Below are positions 29,890-38,329 of a stretch of 64,000 bases of DNA, piece after piece. The DNA comes from CAWATZ01 sp963784995. GTDB lineage: Bacteria; Planctomycetota; Planctomycetia; Gemmatales; Gemmataceae. Location: assembly GCA_963784995.1 (NCBI GenBank), contig CAWATZ010000004.1:124001-188000 (forward strand). Direction: 5' to 3'. The translations under genes and the position numbers were made by a program. Position 1 is the first letter of the stretch, and each line of letters opens with the position of its first letter. The notes below the pieces were generated by a model that was given only the letters and a program-made list of their open reading frames with translations, had not been told where the DNA came from and did no database searches.

Positions 29890-30840
29890 TCACCCCCTCT
29901 TGATCCGTTCCCCGCCATCGGCCGACGGCGGCGGGGCGGGCTTGGGCTCTTCCTTCTCGGGCAGGTAGCGTCGGCCGGGCCGGGCCTTGCGTTCGGCGAT
30001 GATGCGCTCGAAGTAATCTTCCAGCGTCGTGGTCGGATGGCCCAGCGAATCCAGGCTGCCGCCGTGCTTGCGCAGCACCTCTTCCAGGTCGCGCCTCAGG
30101 GCGTCGGTCAACGGCAGGCCGCTGCCGCGCAGCTCGACCCGATTGGTGTCTTGCAGCAGCGTCTTGACCGAGCCATAGTCGGCCAGCTCACCCTCGTCCA
30201 GGATGGCGATGCGGTCGCAAACGTCCTGGACGTCCTCCAACCGGTGCGAGCACATGATCACCGTCTTGCCCAGGTTGCGCAGCTGGACGATCAGGTTCTT
30301 CATCCAGCGGGCCCCCAGCGGATCGAGGCCGGAGGTCGGCTCGTCGAGGATGACCAGGTCGGGGTCGTTGATCAAGGCCTGGGCCAACCCGATGCGCTGC
30401 CGCATGCCCTTGGAGTATTCCTTGAGCACCTGCTTGCGGGCCTCCTTGAGCCCGACGCGCTCGATCAGCTCCTGGGCCTTGGCCTCGCGGGTGTTGGGGT
30501 CGAGGTTGAACAGCCGGCCATAGAAGTCGAGCGTTTCCTCGGCGGTGAGGAAGCGGTACAGGTACGATTCCTCGGGCAGGTAGCCGATGCGCTCGTTCTT
30601 CTTGACGTCGGAGGCCGGCTTGCCGAAGACAAAGGCCTCCCCCTGGGTGGGGAACAGCAGGCCCAGCAGCAGTTTGATCGTGGTGGTCTTGCCGGAGCCG
30701 TTGGGACCGAGCAGGCCGAAGATTTCGCCCCGCCGGATGGTCACGTTCAGGGCGTTCAGTGCCGTCTTCTTCTTGCGGCCCCAGAAGTCGCGGTAGACCT
30801 TGGTCAGGTTTCGGGTCTCGATAATCAGGTCGTCGGCCAT
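29890..30840 (-). CDS. ABC transporter ATP-binding protein
   Basis: A 316-residue ABC ATPase. Walker A GPNGSGKTT is near residues 41-49, the signature is YSKGMRQRIGLAQAL, Walker B plus catalytic Glu is LVILDEPTSGLDP, and the switch His lies in MCSHRLEDV. The last 80 residues form a short C-terminal extension rich in Arg, Pro and Glu. ATG 30840 (MADDLIIETRNLTKVYRDF) is the natural start of the ATPase fold; the frame stays open upstream but codes for nothing recognisable. It pairs with the permease at 27633-29726 and would energise export across the inner membrane. Confidence 0.93.
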   Translation of the reverse strand: MADDLIIETRNLTKVYRDFWGRKKKTALNALNVTIRRGEIFGLLGPNGSGKTTTIKLLLGLLFPTQGEAFVFGKPASDVKKNERIGYLPEESYLYRFLTAEETLDFYGRLFNLDPNTREAKAQELIERVGLKEARKQVLKEYSKGMRQRIGLAQALINDPDLVILDEPTSGLDPLGARWMKNLIVQLRNLGKTVIMCSHRLEDVQDVCDRIAILDEGELADYGSVKTLLQDTNRVELRGSGLPLTDALRRDLEEVLRKHGGSLDSLGHPTTTLEDYFERIIAERKARPGRRYLPEKEEPKPAPPPSADGGERIKRG

Positions 30841-31002
30841 GGCGCCCCTCACCAGGAAAGTCCGGGTGTTGACGATGCTTGCACACTGGGATAACGCTGG
30901 TACGCAGCCGAGAGATTTCCGGTTCGGTCGAACGGGCGGATTTTTTCGCGCTGGCGCCGGCGCTGTTACTTTAGGGAGGCAACCGCCGGAGGGAAAGGCA
31001 GC

Positions 31003-31052
31003 TTGATTTATCGTTTCGCGCTCACCCGGCCCAGCGCGAAACGATAAATCAA
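31003..31052. repeat. Dispersed 20-bp-arm palindrome, family 1
   Basis: The arms 31003-31022 and 31033-31052 (TTGATTTATCGTTTCGCGCT and its complement) flank a 10-nt spacer. The same AT-rich/GCG palindrome occurs at 49733-49780, 55411-55460 and 57664-57712. This copy lies between the protein transferase gene and the ABC ATPase. Confidence 0.9.
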
Positions 31053-31061
31053 AGACGCTCC

Positions 31062-31868
31062 TCACCCCCGGAAGTCGCGCCAGGCGCCACCGCCGCCGCG
31101 GATCTGGTTGGGCGCGAACAGCGGCTTGTAGCTCATCGAGGGACAGCCCTCGACGTAGTACCCCAGATAGACCCAGGGCAGCCGGCGCCGGCGGGCCTCC
31201 TCGATCAGCGACAGGACGTTCCACACTCCCAGGCCGCGGTTGCGTTCCCTCGGCTCGTAAAAGAAGTAGATGGCCGAGAGCCCTCCCACCAGCGGCTCGC
31301 CGTCCTCGGACAGGGCCAGGGGCAGCCGGCCGTCGGGACCGGGCCGGCTCCGCTGCTGCCGGACCGCCGGCAGGTAATCGACGTAGCCGACGCCGACCAG
31401 CTTGCCGGCCAGGTAGTAGCACCACTCCTCGATCGGGAAGGGGTTGTCCACGAACGAGCTGGCGTAGCTGGCCGCGTCCTTGGCGGGGTGGTCAGGCCAG
31501 CCCTTGGTTTCCGATTGGAAGGCGTGGTAGCGGTCGTACAGGGCCAGCTTGGTCCGGGTCACCGTGGGCGGACCGATGCGCAGCTCGACCGGGCCTTCAT
31601 TCTCCTTGCGGTTGCGCCGCTGACTGCGGTTGGGGGTGAAGCGCTCGACCGAGACGCGCAGCGACTGGCAGGCCTGGCAATCGTCGCAGGCTGGCCGGAA
31701 CAGCATGGTGCCGAAGTGGCGCCAGCCCTCGACCATCCGCTGCAAATACTCCGCCGCCGACAGGGTCACGACGTAGTCGTATTCCAGGCTCCACAGCTGA
31801 TCCGCCAGGTAACCGCAGCGGCTGGGAGAGGCAATGTAGCGGAAGAGCGATTCCATGAACCCCTTCAC
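31062..31868 (-). CDS. Aminoacyl-tRNA-protein transferase (ATE/Bpt family)
   Basis: A 268-residue protein of the N-end-rule transferase family, which moves Arg or Leu from tRNA to the N-terminus of substrate proteins and marks them for ClpAP-type degradation. The N-terminal Cys cluster is present (FRPACDDCQACQSLRVSVER), as is the GNAT-like C-terminal core (GGLSAIYFFYEP, VYLGYYVEGCPSMSYKPLF). The GTG at 31868 overlaps the SDR stop (GTGA); an ATG at 31856 after GAAGGGG is an alternative. Bacterial members are usually leucyltransferases (Bpt), but arginyl activity cannot be excluded from sequence alone. Confidence 0.88.
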   Translation of the reverse strand: MKGFMESLFRYIASPSRCGYLADQLWSLEYDYVVTLSAAEYLQRMVEGWRHFGTMLFRPACDDCQACQSLRVSVERFTPNRSQRRNRKENEGPVELRIGPPTVTRTKLALYDRYHAFQSETKGWPDHPAKDAASYASSFVDNPFPIEEWCYYLAGKLVGVGYVDYLPAVRQQRSRPGPDGRLPLALSEDGEPLVGGLSAIYFFYEPRERNRGLGVWNVLSLIEEARRRRLPWVYLGYYVEGCPSMSYKPLFAPNQIRGGGGAWRDFRG

Positions 31869-32638
31869 CGTTTCAGTTTGAGCAGATAGCGCTCCACCAG
31901 CCAGTCGGCCAGCGACCGGGGGAGATACCGCAGCAGCTGAACCTGCCAGGCGTCACCGGGCGGAAAGGCAACAAAGGACTTCCGGCTCCGGATCGCCCCA
32001 ACGATGCGCCGGACCGCGTCCTCGACTCTCATCATATTCTTCAGTGTGACCGCCTTCACGCTTTCGGTCAAGGGTGTGCGAATCCATCCAGGACAGATTG
32101 TCGTGCAAACAATGCCCAGCGGTTTCAACTCGACCCGGAGCGCATCGAACAGGGCGTTGACGCCGGCCTTGCTGGCACAGTACCCGCCCATCAGGGGCAG
32201 GCCGCGATACGACGCCAGGCTGGAGATGGCCACCAGCTGTCCGGAGCGGCGCTGGAGCATGCCGTCCAGCACCGCCTCGACGCTGTTGACCACGCCTTCC
32301 AGGTTGACCCGGATCTGGGCGTTGAACTCCTCGGCATCGAAGGTGAGCGCCGAGGTTTCCCGGCCGATGCCGGCGTTGGCGATCAGGACGTCGGTCGGTC
32401 CCAGCTGGGCCTCGAGCTGGCCGACGGCCTGGCGCAGCCCGGCCCGGTCGGTGACGTCGGCGATGGCGGTGGCGCAGGCCTGACCGGGCAGCTGGTCCCG
32501 CAAGGATTGCAGGCCCTCCGGCGCTCGATCGATGGCGGCGATTGTTGCTCCAAGGGCCGACAGCTGGCGGGCCAGCTCCCGGCCGATGCCGCTGCCGGCC
32601 CCGGTGATCAGGACGACGCGATTGCGGAAATCGTTCAT
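31865..32638 (-). CDS. SDR-family NAD(P)-dependent oxidoreductase
   Basis: A 257-residue classical short-chain dehydrogenase. The nucleotide-binding motif TGAGSGIG is at about residues 12-19, the NAG motif is in IANAGIG, the catalytic Ser lies in AISSLASY and the Tyr/Lys pair in YCASKAG. The C-terminal 40 residues (FVAFPPGDAWQVQLLRYLPR) resemble SDRs that associate with membranes. It is the first gene of the minus-strand run and overlaps the transferase gene by four bases. Its substrate is unknown. Confidence 0.92.
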   Translation of the reverse strand: MNDFRNRVVLITGAGSGIGRELARQLSALGATIAAIDRAPEGLQSLRDQLPGQACATAIADVTDRAGLRQAVGQLEAQLGPTDVLIANAGIGRETSALTFDAEEFNAQIRVNLEGVVNSVEAVLDGMLQRRSGQLVAISSLASYRGLPLMGGYCASKAGVNALFDALRVELKPLGIVCTTICPGWIRTPLTESVKAVTLKNMMRVEDAVRRIVGAIRSRKSFVAFPPGDAWQVQLLRYLPRSLADWLVERYLLKLKR

Positions 32639-32736
32639 GGAGAAGGCCCAGGGGTATCGGGGTCAACGGGTTGGCGTTGTTCTATGGAAGCCGCATCGGT
32701 ATTGTGTCGGCCGGTTTCTGGACAGGAGGTTCCCGC

Positions 32737-33837
32737 ATGGTGATGGTGACAGACTGCCTTCTCCTGGCGACGGGCTTTACCGGTGCCTTGACGCTGCGTT
32801 TCCTCTGGCGCATGCTCTGCCAGCTGTTTGTGGCTCCCCCCTCGGTCCTGGTCCACCTGGCCACCGGCACGGGGAGCCTCGACCCCCTGCGGACGGCCCT
32901 GAAGCGCGCCCGCCGCGAGGTCCTGGTCCTGGCCCGGTCGTTCGCGGCCCGGCCCATCGCCCAGGCGCTGGTCGAGGCCAAGATGCGCGGGCTGAACGTC
33001 GAGCTGCTGCTGGACGCGGCCTGTGAGCGTGATCGCTCGTCGGACGTGGCCTTTTTCCTCGACCAGGGGCTTCCGGCCCAGGTGTCGGCCGCGGAGGTGC
33101 TGGGCCCGGAAGTGACCATGCTGATCGACGGCCGGACCATCCTGGCGGGCGGCTTTGCCAGTCCTCCGGAGGAAGGCGACGACAGCACGGTGAACCTGCT
33201 GGAGATCAAGGGCCATCCCGAGGTGTTGCAGACCTACCGCCAGCTGGTGCAGGACCACCGCAGCGAGGCCCGCCCGGCCCAGAAGCCGCAGCCGGCCCAG
33301 CCGGCTCCGAAACCGCATCCCGCCCCGGCCGAGCAGCGGACTCCGCCTGTCCCGGCGTCCCGGCCGTTCGCCCCGGTCACCCCGCCGCCCCAGCCCGCCG
33401 CGCGGACCGTGCCGGCCCCGGCTCCCGCCCCCCAGACGCCACCGGCCCCGCCAGCGCCAGCTCCGGCACCCCGAGCCCCCGCTGCGCTCGTGGAACGAAC
33501 CGTACCCGCCGCTGCTGCTCCGGCACCCCGGCCTCAGCCGGCGCCCGCAGCCAGGCCGCCCGCTCCGGCACTGGCTCCGGCCGCTGCCCGCCCGGCACCC
33601 GCACCGGCCGCTCCAACCCCGGCCCCCGCACCGGCACCCGCCGCCAAGGCCCCGAGTTCTCGGTCCAAGTCGGTTCAGCGCGCCGCCGCCCCAGCTCCGG
33701 CACCCCAACCCACGGCCGAGGAACCACCCCCGCCGCCGGAGAACGAGCCGGAAGCGAACGCAGACGAAGCGGAAACCCCGTTGCCGCCGGGGTTTGACTT
33801 TGCCGCCCTGCGCCGGGCGATCCAGGGCGCGGCGTAG
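32737..33837 (+). CDS. Degenerate phospholipase-D-like protein with Pro/Ala-rich tail
   Basis: ATG 32737 follows a strong AGGAGGT. The 366-residue protein has an N-terminal hydrophobic segment, then a PLD-like domain of about 120 residues (PLRTALKRARREVLVLARSF, AKMRGLNVELLLDAACERDR, VTMLIDGRTILAGGF). The usual HKD motif is absent: the expected site reads VTMLIDGRTI, so catalysis is doubtful. Residues 175-340 are almost only Pro, Ala and Arg/Gln (PAPAPAPQTPPAPPAPAPAP), a disordered tether. The last 20 residues (GFDFAALRRAIQGA) form a short conserved-looking peptide that could bind a partner. Confidence 0.75.
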   Translation: MVMVTDCLLLATGFTGALTLRFLWRMLCQLFVAPPSVLVHLATGTGSLDPLRTALKRARREVLVLARSFAARPIAQALVEAKMRGLNVELLLDAACERDRSSDVAFFLDQGLPAQVSAAEVLGPEVTMLIDGRTILAGGFASPPEEGDDSTVNLLEIKGHPEVLQTYRQLVQDHRSEARPAQKPQPAQPAPKPHPAPAEQRTPPVPASRPFAPVTPPPQPAARTVPAPAPAPQTPPAPPAPAPAPRAPAALVERTVPAAAAPAPRPQPAPAARPPAPALAPAAARPAPAPAAPTPAPAPAPAAKAPSSRSKSVQRAAAPAPAPQPTAEEPPPPPENEPEANADEAETPLPPGFDFAALRRAIQGAA

Positions 33838-33842
33838 AGGGA

Positions 33843-34716
33843 TCACTCCTCCGTCCGCACCGCGTAGAAGCCTGCTTCGCGTTCCTGCAACCGGGACGAG
33901 CCGGTCAGCACCTGGCCGTCCCCGGTAAACAAGAAGCCGGTGAAGGTCTGTTCCGACCGGGGAAACTTGACCGTGAACTGCACCGAATGCTTCGGCGTCA
34001 GCACTCGGCCGTGGACCTCATATTTGGAGCCATCCTTGTCCGAGTAGTAGTGTCCACTGACGGTGCCGTCCTCCTCGACCTTGAGGGTCAGCTTGCCGGA
34101 GCGCCGGCCGTCGTCGTGCAAGCGGTAGGTGCCGTTGAACCAGCGCGGCTCGAACTTCTCGCCCACGACCAGCTTCGCTCCCTTCTTCGGCACCACGTCG
34201 GCCAGCGGCTTGACCACCAGGAACAGCCGCGCCTTGCCCAGCGGCACCAGTCCGACCCGGTTGCCGGCGACGACAAAGCCGCACGTCGCCGCCCACCTCC
34301 TCCGGCACCACCTGGCCTTGCTCCAGACTCAACCGATAGCCGGGAAACAACGTCAGCCCTTGCCCCGAGGCGAGGACGGCCCGTTCCTCTCCTCCCTTGA
34401 AGGTGACGTAGCGCTCCACGCGCAAGGTCGGCAGAAAGGCGCCTTCCTCATCCAGTTTCTGGCGGGCCGGCTGCACCAGCAGTTTGCTGTAACTGCCCGC
34501 CGTCGTCTGCACGATCACAAACGCCGCGGAGACGTTGGTCAGCACCCGGTCGTTGTCGGTAATGAGATCCGGCGTCAGGAGCTTGATCTCCTTGACGTGG
34601 TCGGTTCCGATCATCTTCGCCAGGACCGGGTTGGTGCAGTAGTCGAACAGATCGGCCCGGGCCAGGGTCGGCGTCGCAAGCAGCCCGAGCATCAGCAGAC
34701 AGAGGCGCAAACACAT
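33843..34716 (-). CDS. Secreted protein of unknown function (one frameshift)
   Basis: ATG 34716 follows CGGGAG and opens a signal peptide (LRLCLLMLGLLATPTLARA, cleaved after ARA). The mature protein begins DLFDYCTNPVLAKMIGTDHV and is read to about 34275, where one extra base in CGGCTTTGTCG changes frame. It resumes as AGNRVGLVPLGKARLFLVVK, RWFNGTYRLHDDGRRSGKLT and GRVLTPKHSVQFTVKFPRSE to the stop at 33843. The second half is beta-rich and resembles lipocalin-like domains with a GxYxxxDDG start. It should be periplasmic or surface exposed. It ends six bases from the convergent PLD-like gene. Confidence 0.78.
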
Positions 34717-34737
34717 GGTCAATCTCCCGAGGTAGAG

Positions 34738-34805
34738 GGCGAGCGGCGCGGCGTCAGCCCGCCGGTGCAGGCTGTTACCGGCGGGCTGACGCCGCGCCGC
34801 TCGCC
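34738..34805. repeat. Perfect 29-bp inverted repeat with a 10-nt spacer, family 4
   Basis: The arms 34738-34766 and 34777-34805 are perfect complements. One arm is repeated exactly at 1839-1867 (in a kinase gene) and at 56141-56169. It lies just upstream of the secreted protein gene, in the divergent gap before 34960. Confidence 0.88.
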
Positions 34806-34959
34806 TTGCTGTTAGTGGTCTCAAGGAAAAAACTGGGGTTCCTTGAAAGACAAAGGCGTTTCTCGGGGCGACTGCGTTGCTTGACAGCGCTGGAGTGCAG
34901 GGATACCATTGCCTTTCCCTGTTGACCTTGCGGCAACCCAATCGAACGGAGCGCGCGCC

Positions 34960-35805
34960 ATGAGCAGTAAATGTCCTCATTGTGCTTCCCTGTTGTCGGC
35001 GTCTGAGATCAAAGAGGGTTGGTGCGACTCCTGCGGCAAACGGATCCCCAGCTACGCGACCACGGAGACGTCGCCTTCCAGTGGGTTGCCGGCCTCGACC
35101 CAGAAGAGCCGCATGACAGACTACCGCACGGCCTCCCGTCGTGATCTGCTCAACTGGGGCGGGGTTTGTGCGGGTCTGGACCAGATGGCTTTCGCCGTCC
35201 TTCTGACCATGCTGAGCATCCCGCTCTATCTGCTGAGCAGCGAATGGGTTGGGGCTTTTGCTGGAACGCTGAGGCTCTTGCTCCTCTTCGCGGTCTTGTT
35301 TGCGGCGGCCCTGGTGGTGGCCGGGCAGCTGTCGTTGTGCAGGGCGCCGTCCGAGTCCGACGCCAGAGTGCTGGCGATCGCGTCGGTCTTGTGCATGGTG
35401 CTGAACCTGGTGCTGCTGGCCCTGCTTCCCGTGGTGGGCGAAAACCTGCACTTGCCCGGACAAGCGGGCCTCTCTCCGGAGGTGCTCACGTTCCTTGGCT
35501 ACTTCCTCCAGGGCTTGCAATTGCTTCAATTTGTGCTGTTTGTGTTGTTTCTGCGCCAGACGGCAGCGTCCCTGAGCAGCCCGGTCCTGGCCAGAAACGT
35601 CGTCCTCTTTCTGGTTGTCTCCTTGCTGCTCTGGGTCGGAACTTTGATTGCCCTGCATTCTCCCACGGTGCTGCAATGGTTGGCCGCCGGTCTGAAGGAG
35701 AGCCTGTTCTGGACCGGTGTGGCCCTGCTCGAAGGCTGGCTGCTCTGGTTTTCGATCCTGCTGTTTTTGGTGAGCCGGACCATCATCAGCACGGTGAGCG
35801 GATGA
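34960..35805 (+). CDS. Zinc-ribbon multi-TM membrane protein
   Basis: A 281-residue protein starting MSSKCPHCASLLS with a paired-CxxC zinc ribbon (CPHC, then CDSCGKR). After a polar linker come six hydrophobic segments, including VLLTMLSIPLYLLS, LLLLFAVLFAAALVVAGQL, VLNLVLLALLPVVG and NVVLFLVVSLLLWVGTLIAL. ATG 34960 is preferred because GGAG lies eight bases upstream and translation then begins at the ribbon. Function is unknown. The ribbon should face the cytoplasm, a plan repeated in the tandem family near 8-16 kb with a different membrane part. Confidence 0.83.
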   Translation: MSSKCPHCASLLSASEIKEGWCDSCGKRIPSYATTETSPSSGLPASTQKSRMTDYRTASRRDLLNWGGVCAGLDQMAFAVLLTMLSIPLYLLSSEWVGAFAGTLRLLLLFAVLFAAALVVAGQLSLCRAPSESDARVLAIASVLCMVLNLVLLALLPVVGENLHLPGQAGLSPEVLTFLGYFLQGLQLLQFVLFVLFLRQTAASLSSPVLARNVVLFLVVSLLLWVGTLIALHSPTVLQWLAAGLKESLFWTGVALLEGWLLWFSILLFLVSRTIISTVSG

Positions 35806-35870
35806 GGCCCCTGTCCGCGATAGAATAGAATAGCCCATGCTTGCGGCTCCTGATCCGGAGGACTTCTTCG

Positions 35871-36086
35871 ATGAAGGACGAACTCGTCAGCCTGACCTAT
35901 GAGATCGAACTCGAACCGGGCGAGCCCCCGCGCCCCCCGGAGGAGCTGGCGGCCACGGTAGGCCCGGGTCGCTGGCGGCTCACGCTCCAGCCCATGCATC
36001 GGACCCCGGTACGAAATCATTCCGCCTTCCTCAACAGCTACGCTCCGGAGGACGAGGGGCTGTACGATGCCTATCCAGCCCGGTGA
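35871..36086 (+). CDS. Small hypothetical protein (71 aa)
   Basis: ATG 35871 follows CCGGAGG at eight bases. The acidic, Pro-rich product (MKDELVSLTYEIELEPGEPP, then YAPEDEGLYDAYPAR) has no signal peptide or membrane helix. It reads like a small soluble partner protein, but no family is recognised. It lies 143 bases before the DUF1501 gene on the same strand. Confidence 0.6.
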   Translation: MKDELVSLTYEIELEPGEPPRPPEELAATVGPGRWRLTLQPMHRTPVRNHSAFLNSYAPEDEGLYDAYPAR

Positions 36087-36229
36087 GTTCTCTGAGGAGA
36101 AATCCAGCGTTGGTTTTCCCCAGATTCTTCTTCCTTGTCCGACCCGCTAGCTGTAAGATGTTCCCATTGCGTCTGCCCGGAAACGCTCCCGCCCCGATAC
36201 CCACCTGCTCTCGTTCCTGGAGAACACCG

Positions 36230-37591
36230 ATGTCGTCGCTGACTGGTCAAGCCACTCCCGGGGCCAATCGGAACCACCGCCTGTCCCGCCGGCATTTCCT
36301 TGAAATCGGGGCCCTCGGCATCGGGGGGCTCACCCTGCCGCAGCTCTGGAAGGCCGAGGCCGCCACCGGGGTTCGCTCGTCGCACAAGTCGGTGATCCTC
36401 ATTTACCTGGTCGGCGGACCGCCGCATCAGGACCTGTTCGACCTGAAGCCGCAGGCCCCCAAGGAGATTGCCGGACCCTGGAAGCCGATCGCCACCTCGG
36501 TCCCCGGCATCCAGATCTGCGAGGCCCTGCCGCGCCTGGCCCGGATCATGGACCGGCTGGTGATCGTCCGCTCCCTGGTCGGCAATCACAACGACCACGA
36601 CGCCAGCCAGGTGTACCACGGGCACCATCCGCGCAAGGCCCCCGCGTCCGGCGGCTGGCCGCAGCTGGGCTCCGCCGTCGCCCGGCTGCAAGGGCCGGCC
36701 GATCGGGCCACGCCGCCGTTCATCAGCCTGTGCTACACCTGCACGCATGGCCCCTACAACGAGCCCGGACCTGGCTTCCTCGGCGCTTCGTACGCTCCCT
36801 TCCGGGCCCTGGGCCGGGCGCGGGAAGACATGGTGCTTCGCGGCATCACCGTCAATCGGCTGGCCGATCGCAAGACCCTGCTGCGGACCTTCGACGACAT
36901 GCGCCGCGACGCCGACAGCAGCGGCACCATGAAGGGCATGGACCACTTCACCGAACAGGCATTCAGTCTGCTCACGTCCTCGCGGTTGGCGGAGGCGATC
37001 GATCTGTCCCGGGAAGATCCCCGCGTCGTCGAGCGCTACGGCACCGGCGATCCGACCATCTTCATGGACCAGAACGGGGCCCCGCGCGTCCCGCAGAGCC
37101 TGCTCATGGCCCGGCGGCTGATCGAGGCCGGTGCCCGCGTCGTCACGCTGAATTACAGCAAATGGGACTGGCATGGCGGAGCCAACAACTCCATCTTCAA
37201 GCGGGAAGCAGAGGACTTCCCGGTGTTCGATCAGTGCGTCAGCGCCCTGGTCGAGGATCTGCATCAGCGCGGGCTGGACGAGGATTGCACCGTGGTCATC
37301 CTGGGTGAGTTCGGCCGCACGCCGAAGATCAGCGCCCAGGTCGGTCGCGATCACTGGCCGCAGGTCAACTGTGCCCTGCTGGCTGGCGGCGGCATGAAGA
37401 CCGGGCAGGTGATCGGCGCCACCGACCGTATCGGCGGCGAAGCGGCCGCCCGGCCGGTCACCTGGGGCGAGCTGTTCGCCACGCTGTACCACAACCTCGG
37501 CATTGACGCGAACACCGCGCTCCCAGACCTCGCCGGCCGGCCGCAGTACCTGGTGGAGGACCAGGCGCTACCGCTGCGGGAGGTCCTGTGA
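36230..37591 (+). CDS. DUF1501 Tat-exported protein
   Basis: A 453-residue DUF1501 protein, an abundant planctomycete family with a sulfatase/alkaline-phosphatase-like fold. The twin-arginine signal is at residues 16-40 (SRRHFLEIGALGIGGLTLP). Family motifs follow: VILIYLVGGPPHQDLFDLKP, GNHNDHDASQVYHGH, YSKWDWHGG, and near the end VILGEFGRTPKI and DHWPQVNCALLAGGGM. ATG 36230 has GGAG seven bases upstream; the frame is open further upstream but without a Tat signal at its N-terminus. In planctomycetes DUF1501 genes often pair with DUF1553 cytochrome-type genes, but no such partner lies here. Confidence 0.92.
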   Translation: MSSLTGQATPGANRNHRLSRRHFLEIGALGIGGLTLPQLWKAEAATGVRSSHKSVILIYLVGGPPHQDLFDLKPQAPKEIAGPWKPIATSVPGIQICEALPRLARIMDRLVIVRSLVGNHNDHDASQVYHGHHPRKAPASGGWPQLGSAVARLQGPADRATPPFISLCYTCTHGPYNEPGPGFLGASYAPFRALGRAREDMVLRGITVNRLADRKTLLRTFDDMRRDADSSGTMKGMDHFTEQAFSLLTSSRLAEAIDLSREDPRVVERYGTGDPTIFMDQNGAPRVPQSLLMARRLIEAGARVVTLNYSKWDWHGGANNSIFKREAEDFPVFDQCVSALVEDLHQRGLDEDCTVVILGEFGRTPKISAQVGRDHWPQVNCALLAGGGMKTGQVIGATDRIGGEAAARPVTWGELFATLYHNLGIDANTALPDLAGRPQYLVEDQALPLREVL

Positions 37592-37607
37592 GCCGCTCGG
37601 ATTGCCG

Positions 37608-38114
37608 TCAATCGTCCCCCAGCACCGGTTGGAGGATGGGCTCCGGTTCGGCATGGAGGTGGTAACGCTGGCAAATGCGCAGGCAGTTGTTCCAGCGCAG
37701 CAGGGCATCGTCATTGTTGGGCGGCCGCACCTGCTCGGCTTGCTGGTAGAAGTCCATCGCCTGACGAATCCAGGAGTAGGCGGCCGTGGTGCTTCCCGGT
37801 CCGCCCTGGATGGCGCAGGCATGGCCGTGCCGCTCCCACATGAGGCCGCTGTAGTAGAGCCGCTCGTACTCGCCTTGCAGCCGGGTGGCCACGTGCTGGG
37901 CCTGCTCGAAGCAATCACCGGGTCCGCTGCGGAATTGATCGGTCAGGGCCATGAGCAGCATCACCAGCGCCTGCTGGTTCTCCGGCTCCACGGCCAGGAT
38001 GTCCAGACAGATGCTTTCCGCCTGGGCCGGCTCGTTGAGCAGCCGATAGTGCTTCGCCTTGTCCAGGGCCAGAGGGACGGCGTCCCGCGAGATCACTTTG
38101 AATCGGAACAACAT
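37608..38114 (-). CDS. TPR-like protein of unknown function
   Basis: A 168-residue soluble protein with TPR-type helical pairs (ALDKAKHYRLLNEPAQAESI, CLDILAVEPENQQALVMLLM, QAMDFYQQAEQVRPPNNDDA). No signal peptide or catalytic motif was seen. TPR proteins act as protein-binding scaffolds; the partner cannot be named. It is convergent with the DUF1501 gene, 16 bases away. Confidence 0.78.
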   Translation of the reverse strand: MLFRFKVISRDAVPLALDKAKHYRLLNEPAQAESICLDILAVEPENQQALVMLLMALTDQFRSGPGDCFEQAQHVATRLQGEYERLYYSGLMWERHGHACAIQGGPGSTTAAYSWIRQAMDFYQQAEQVRPPNNDDALLRWNNCLRICQRYHLHAEPEPILQPVLGDD

Positions 38115-38329
38115 GGAGAGTCTCCTCTTGGTGCTTTTCCCCCCCTCTCTGCAAACATAGCGCTGAACATAACCCGCTGCCGGGCGCTTTGCAAGAGGCT
38201 AGTCGCGGGAAAAGCAGCTATTGCTGGTTTGCCTGTCCGCAAGTCCATCCGGCTTGATCGTTTCCGCGCCGTTACCGGCCGTTTGCTGACGGTGGGCCGA
38301 CACGCTCTGCCCTGATGCGGTGGTTCCTG

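Noticed and set aside
27450..29903. 817-residue plus-strand open frame opposite the ABC permease
   Set aside because: No recognisable motif, low-complexity charged sequence, and the opposite strand codes for a permease next to its ATPase.
29890..31425. 511-residue version of the ABC ATPase
   Set aside because: The first 195 codons are out-of-frame sequence of the transferase gene and palindrome; the ATPase fold starts at 30840.
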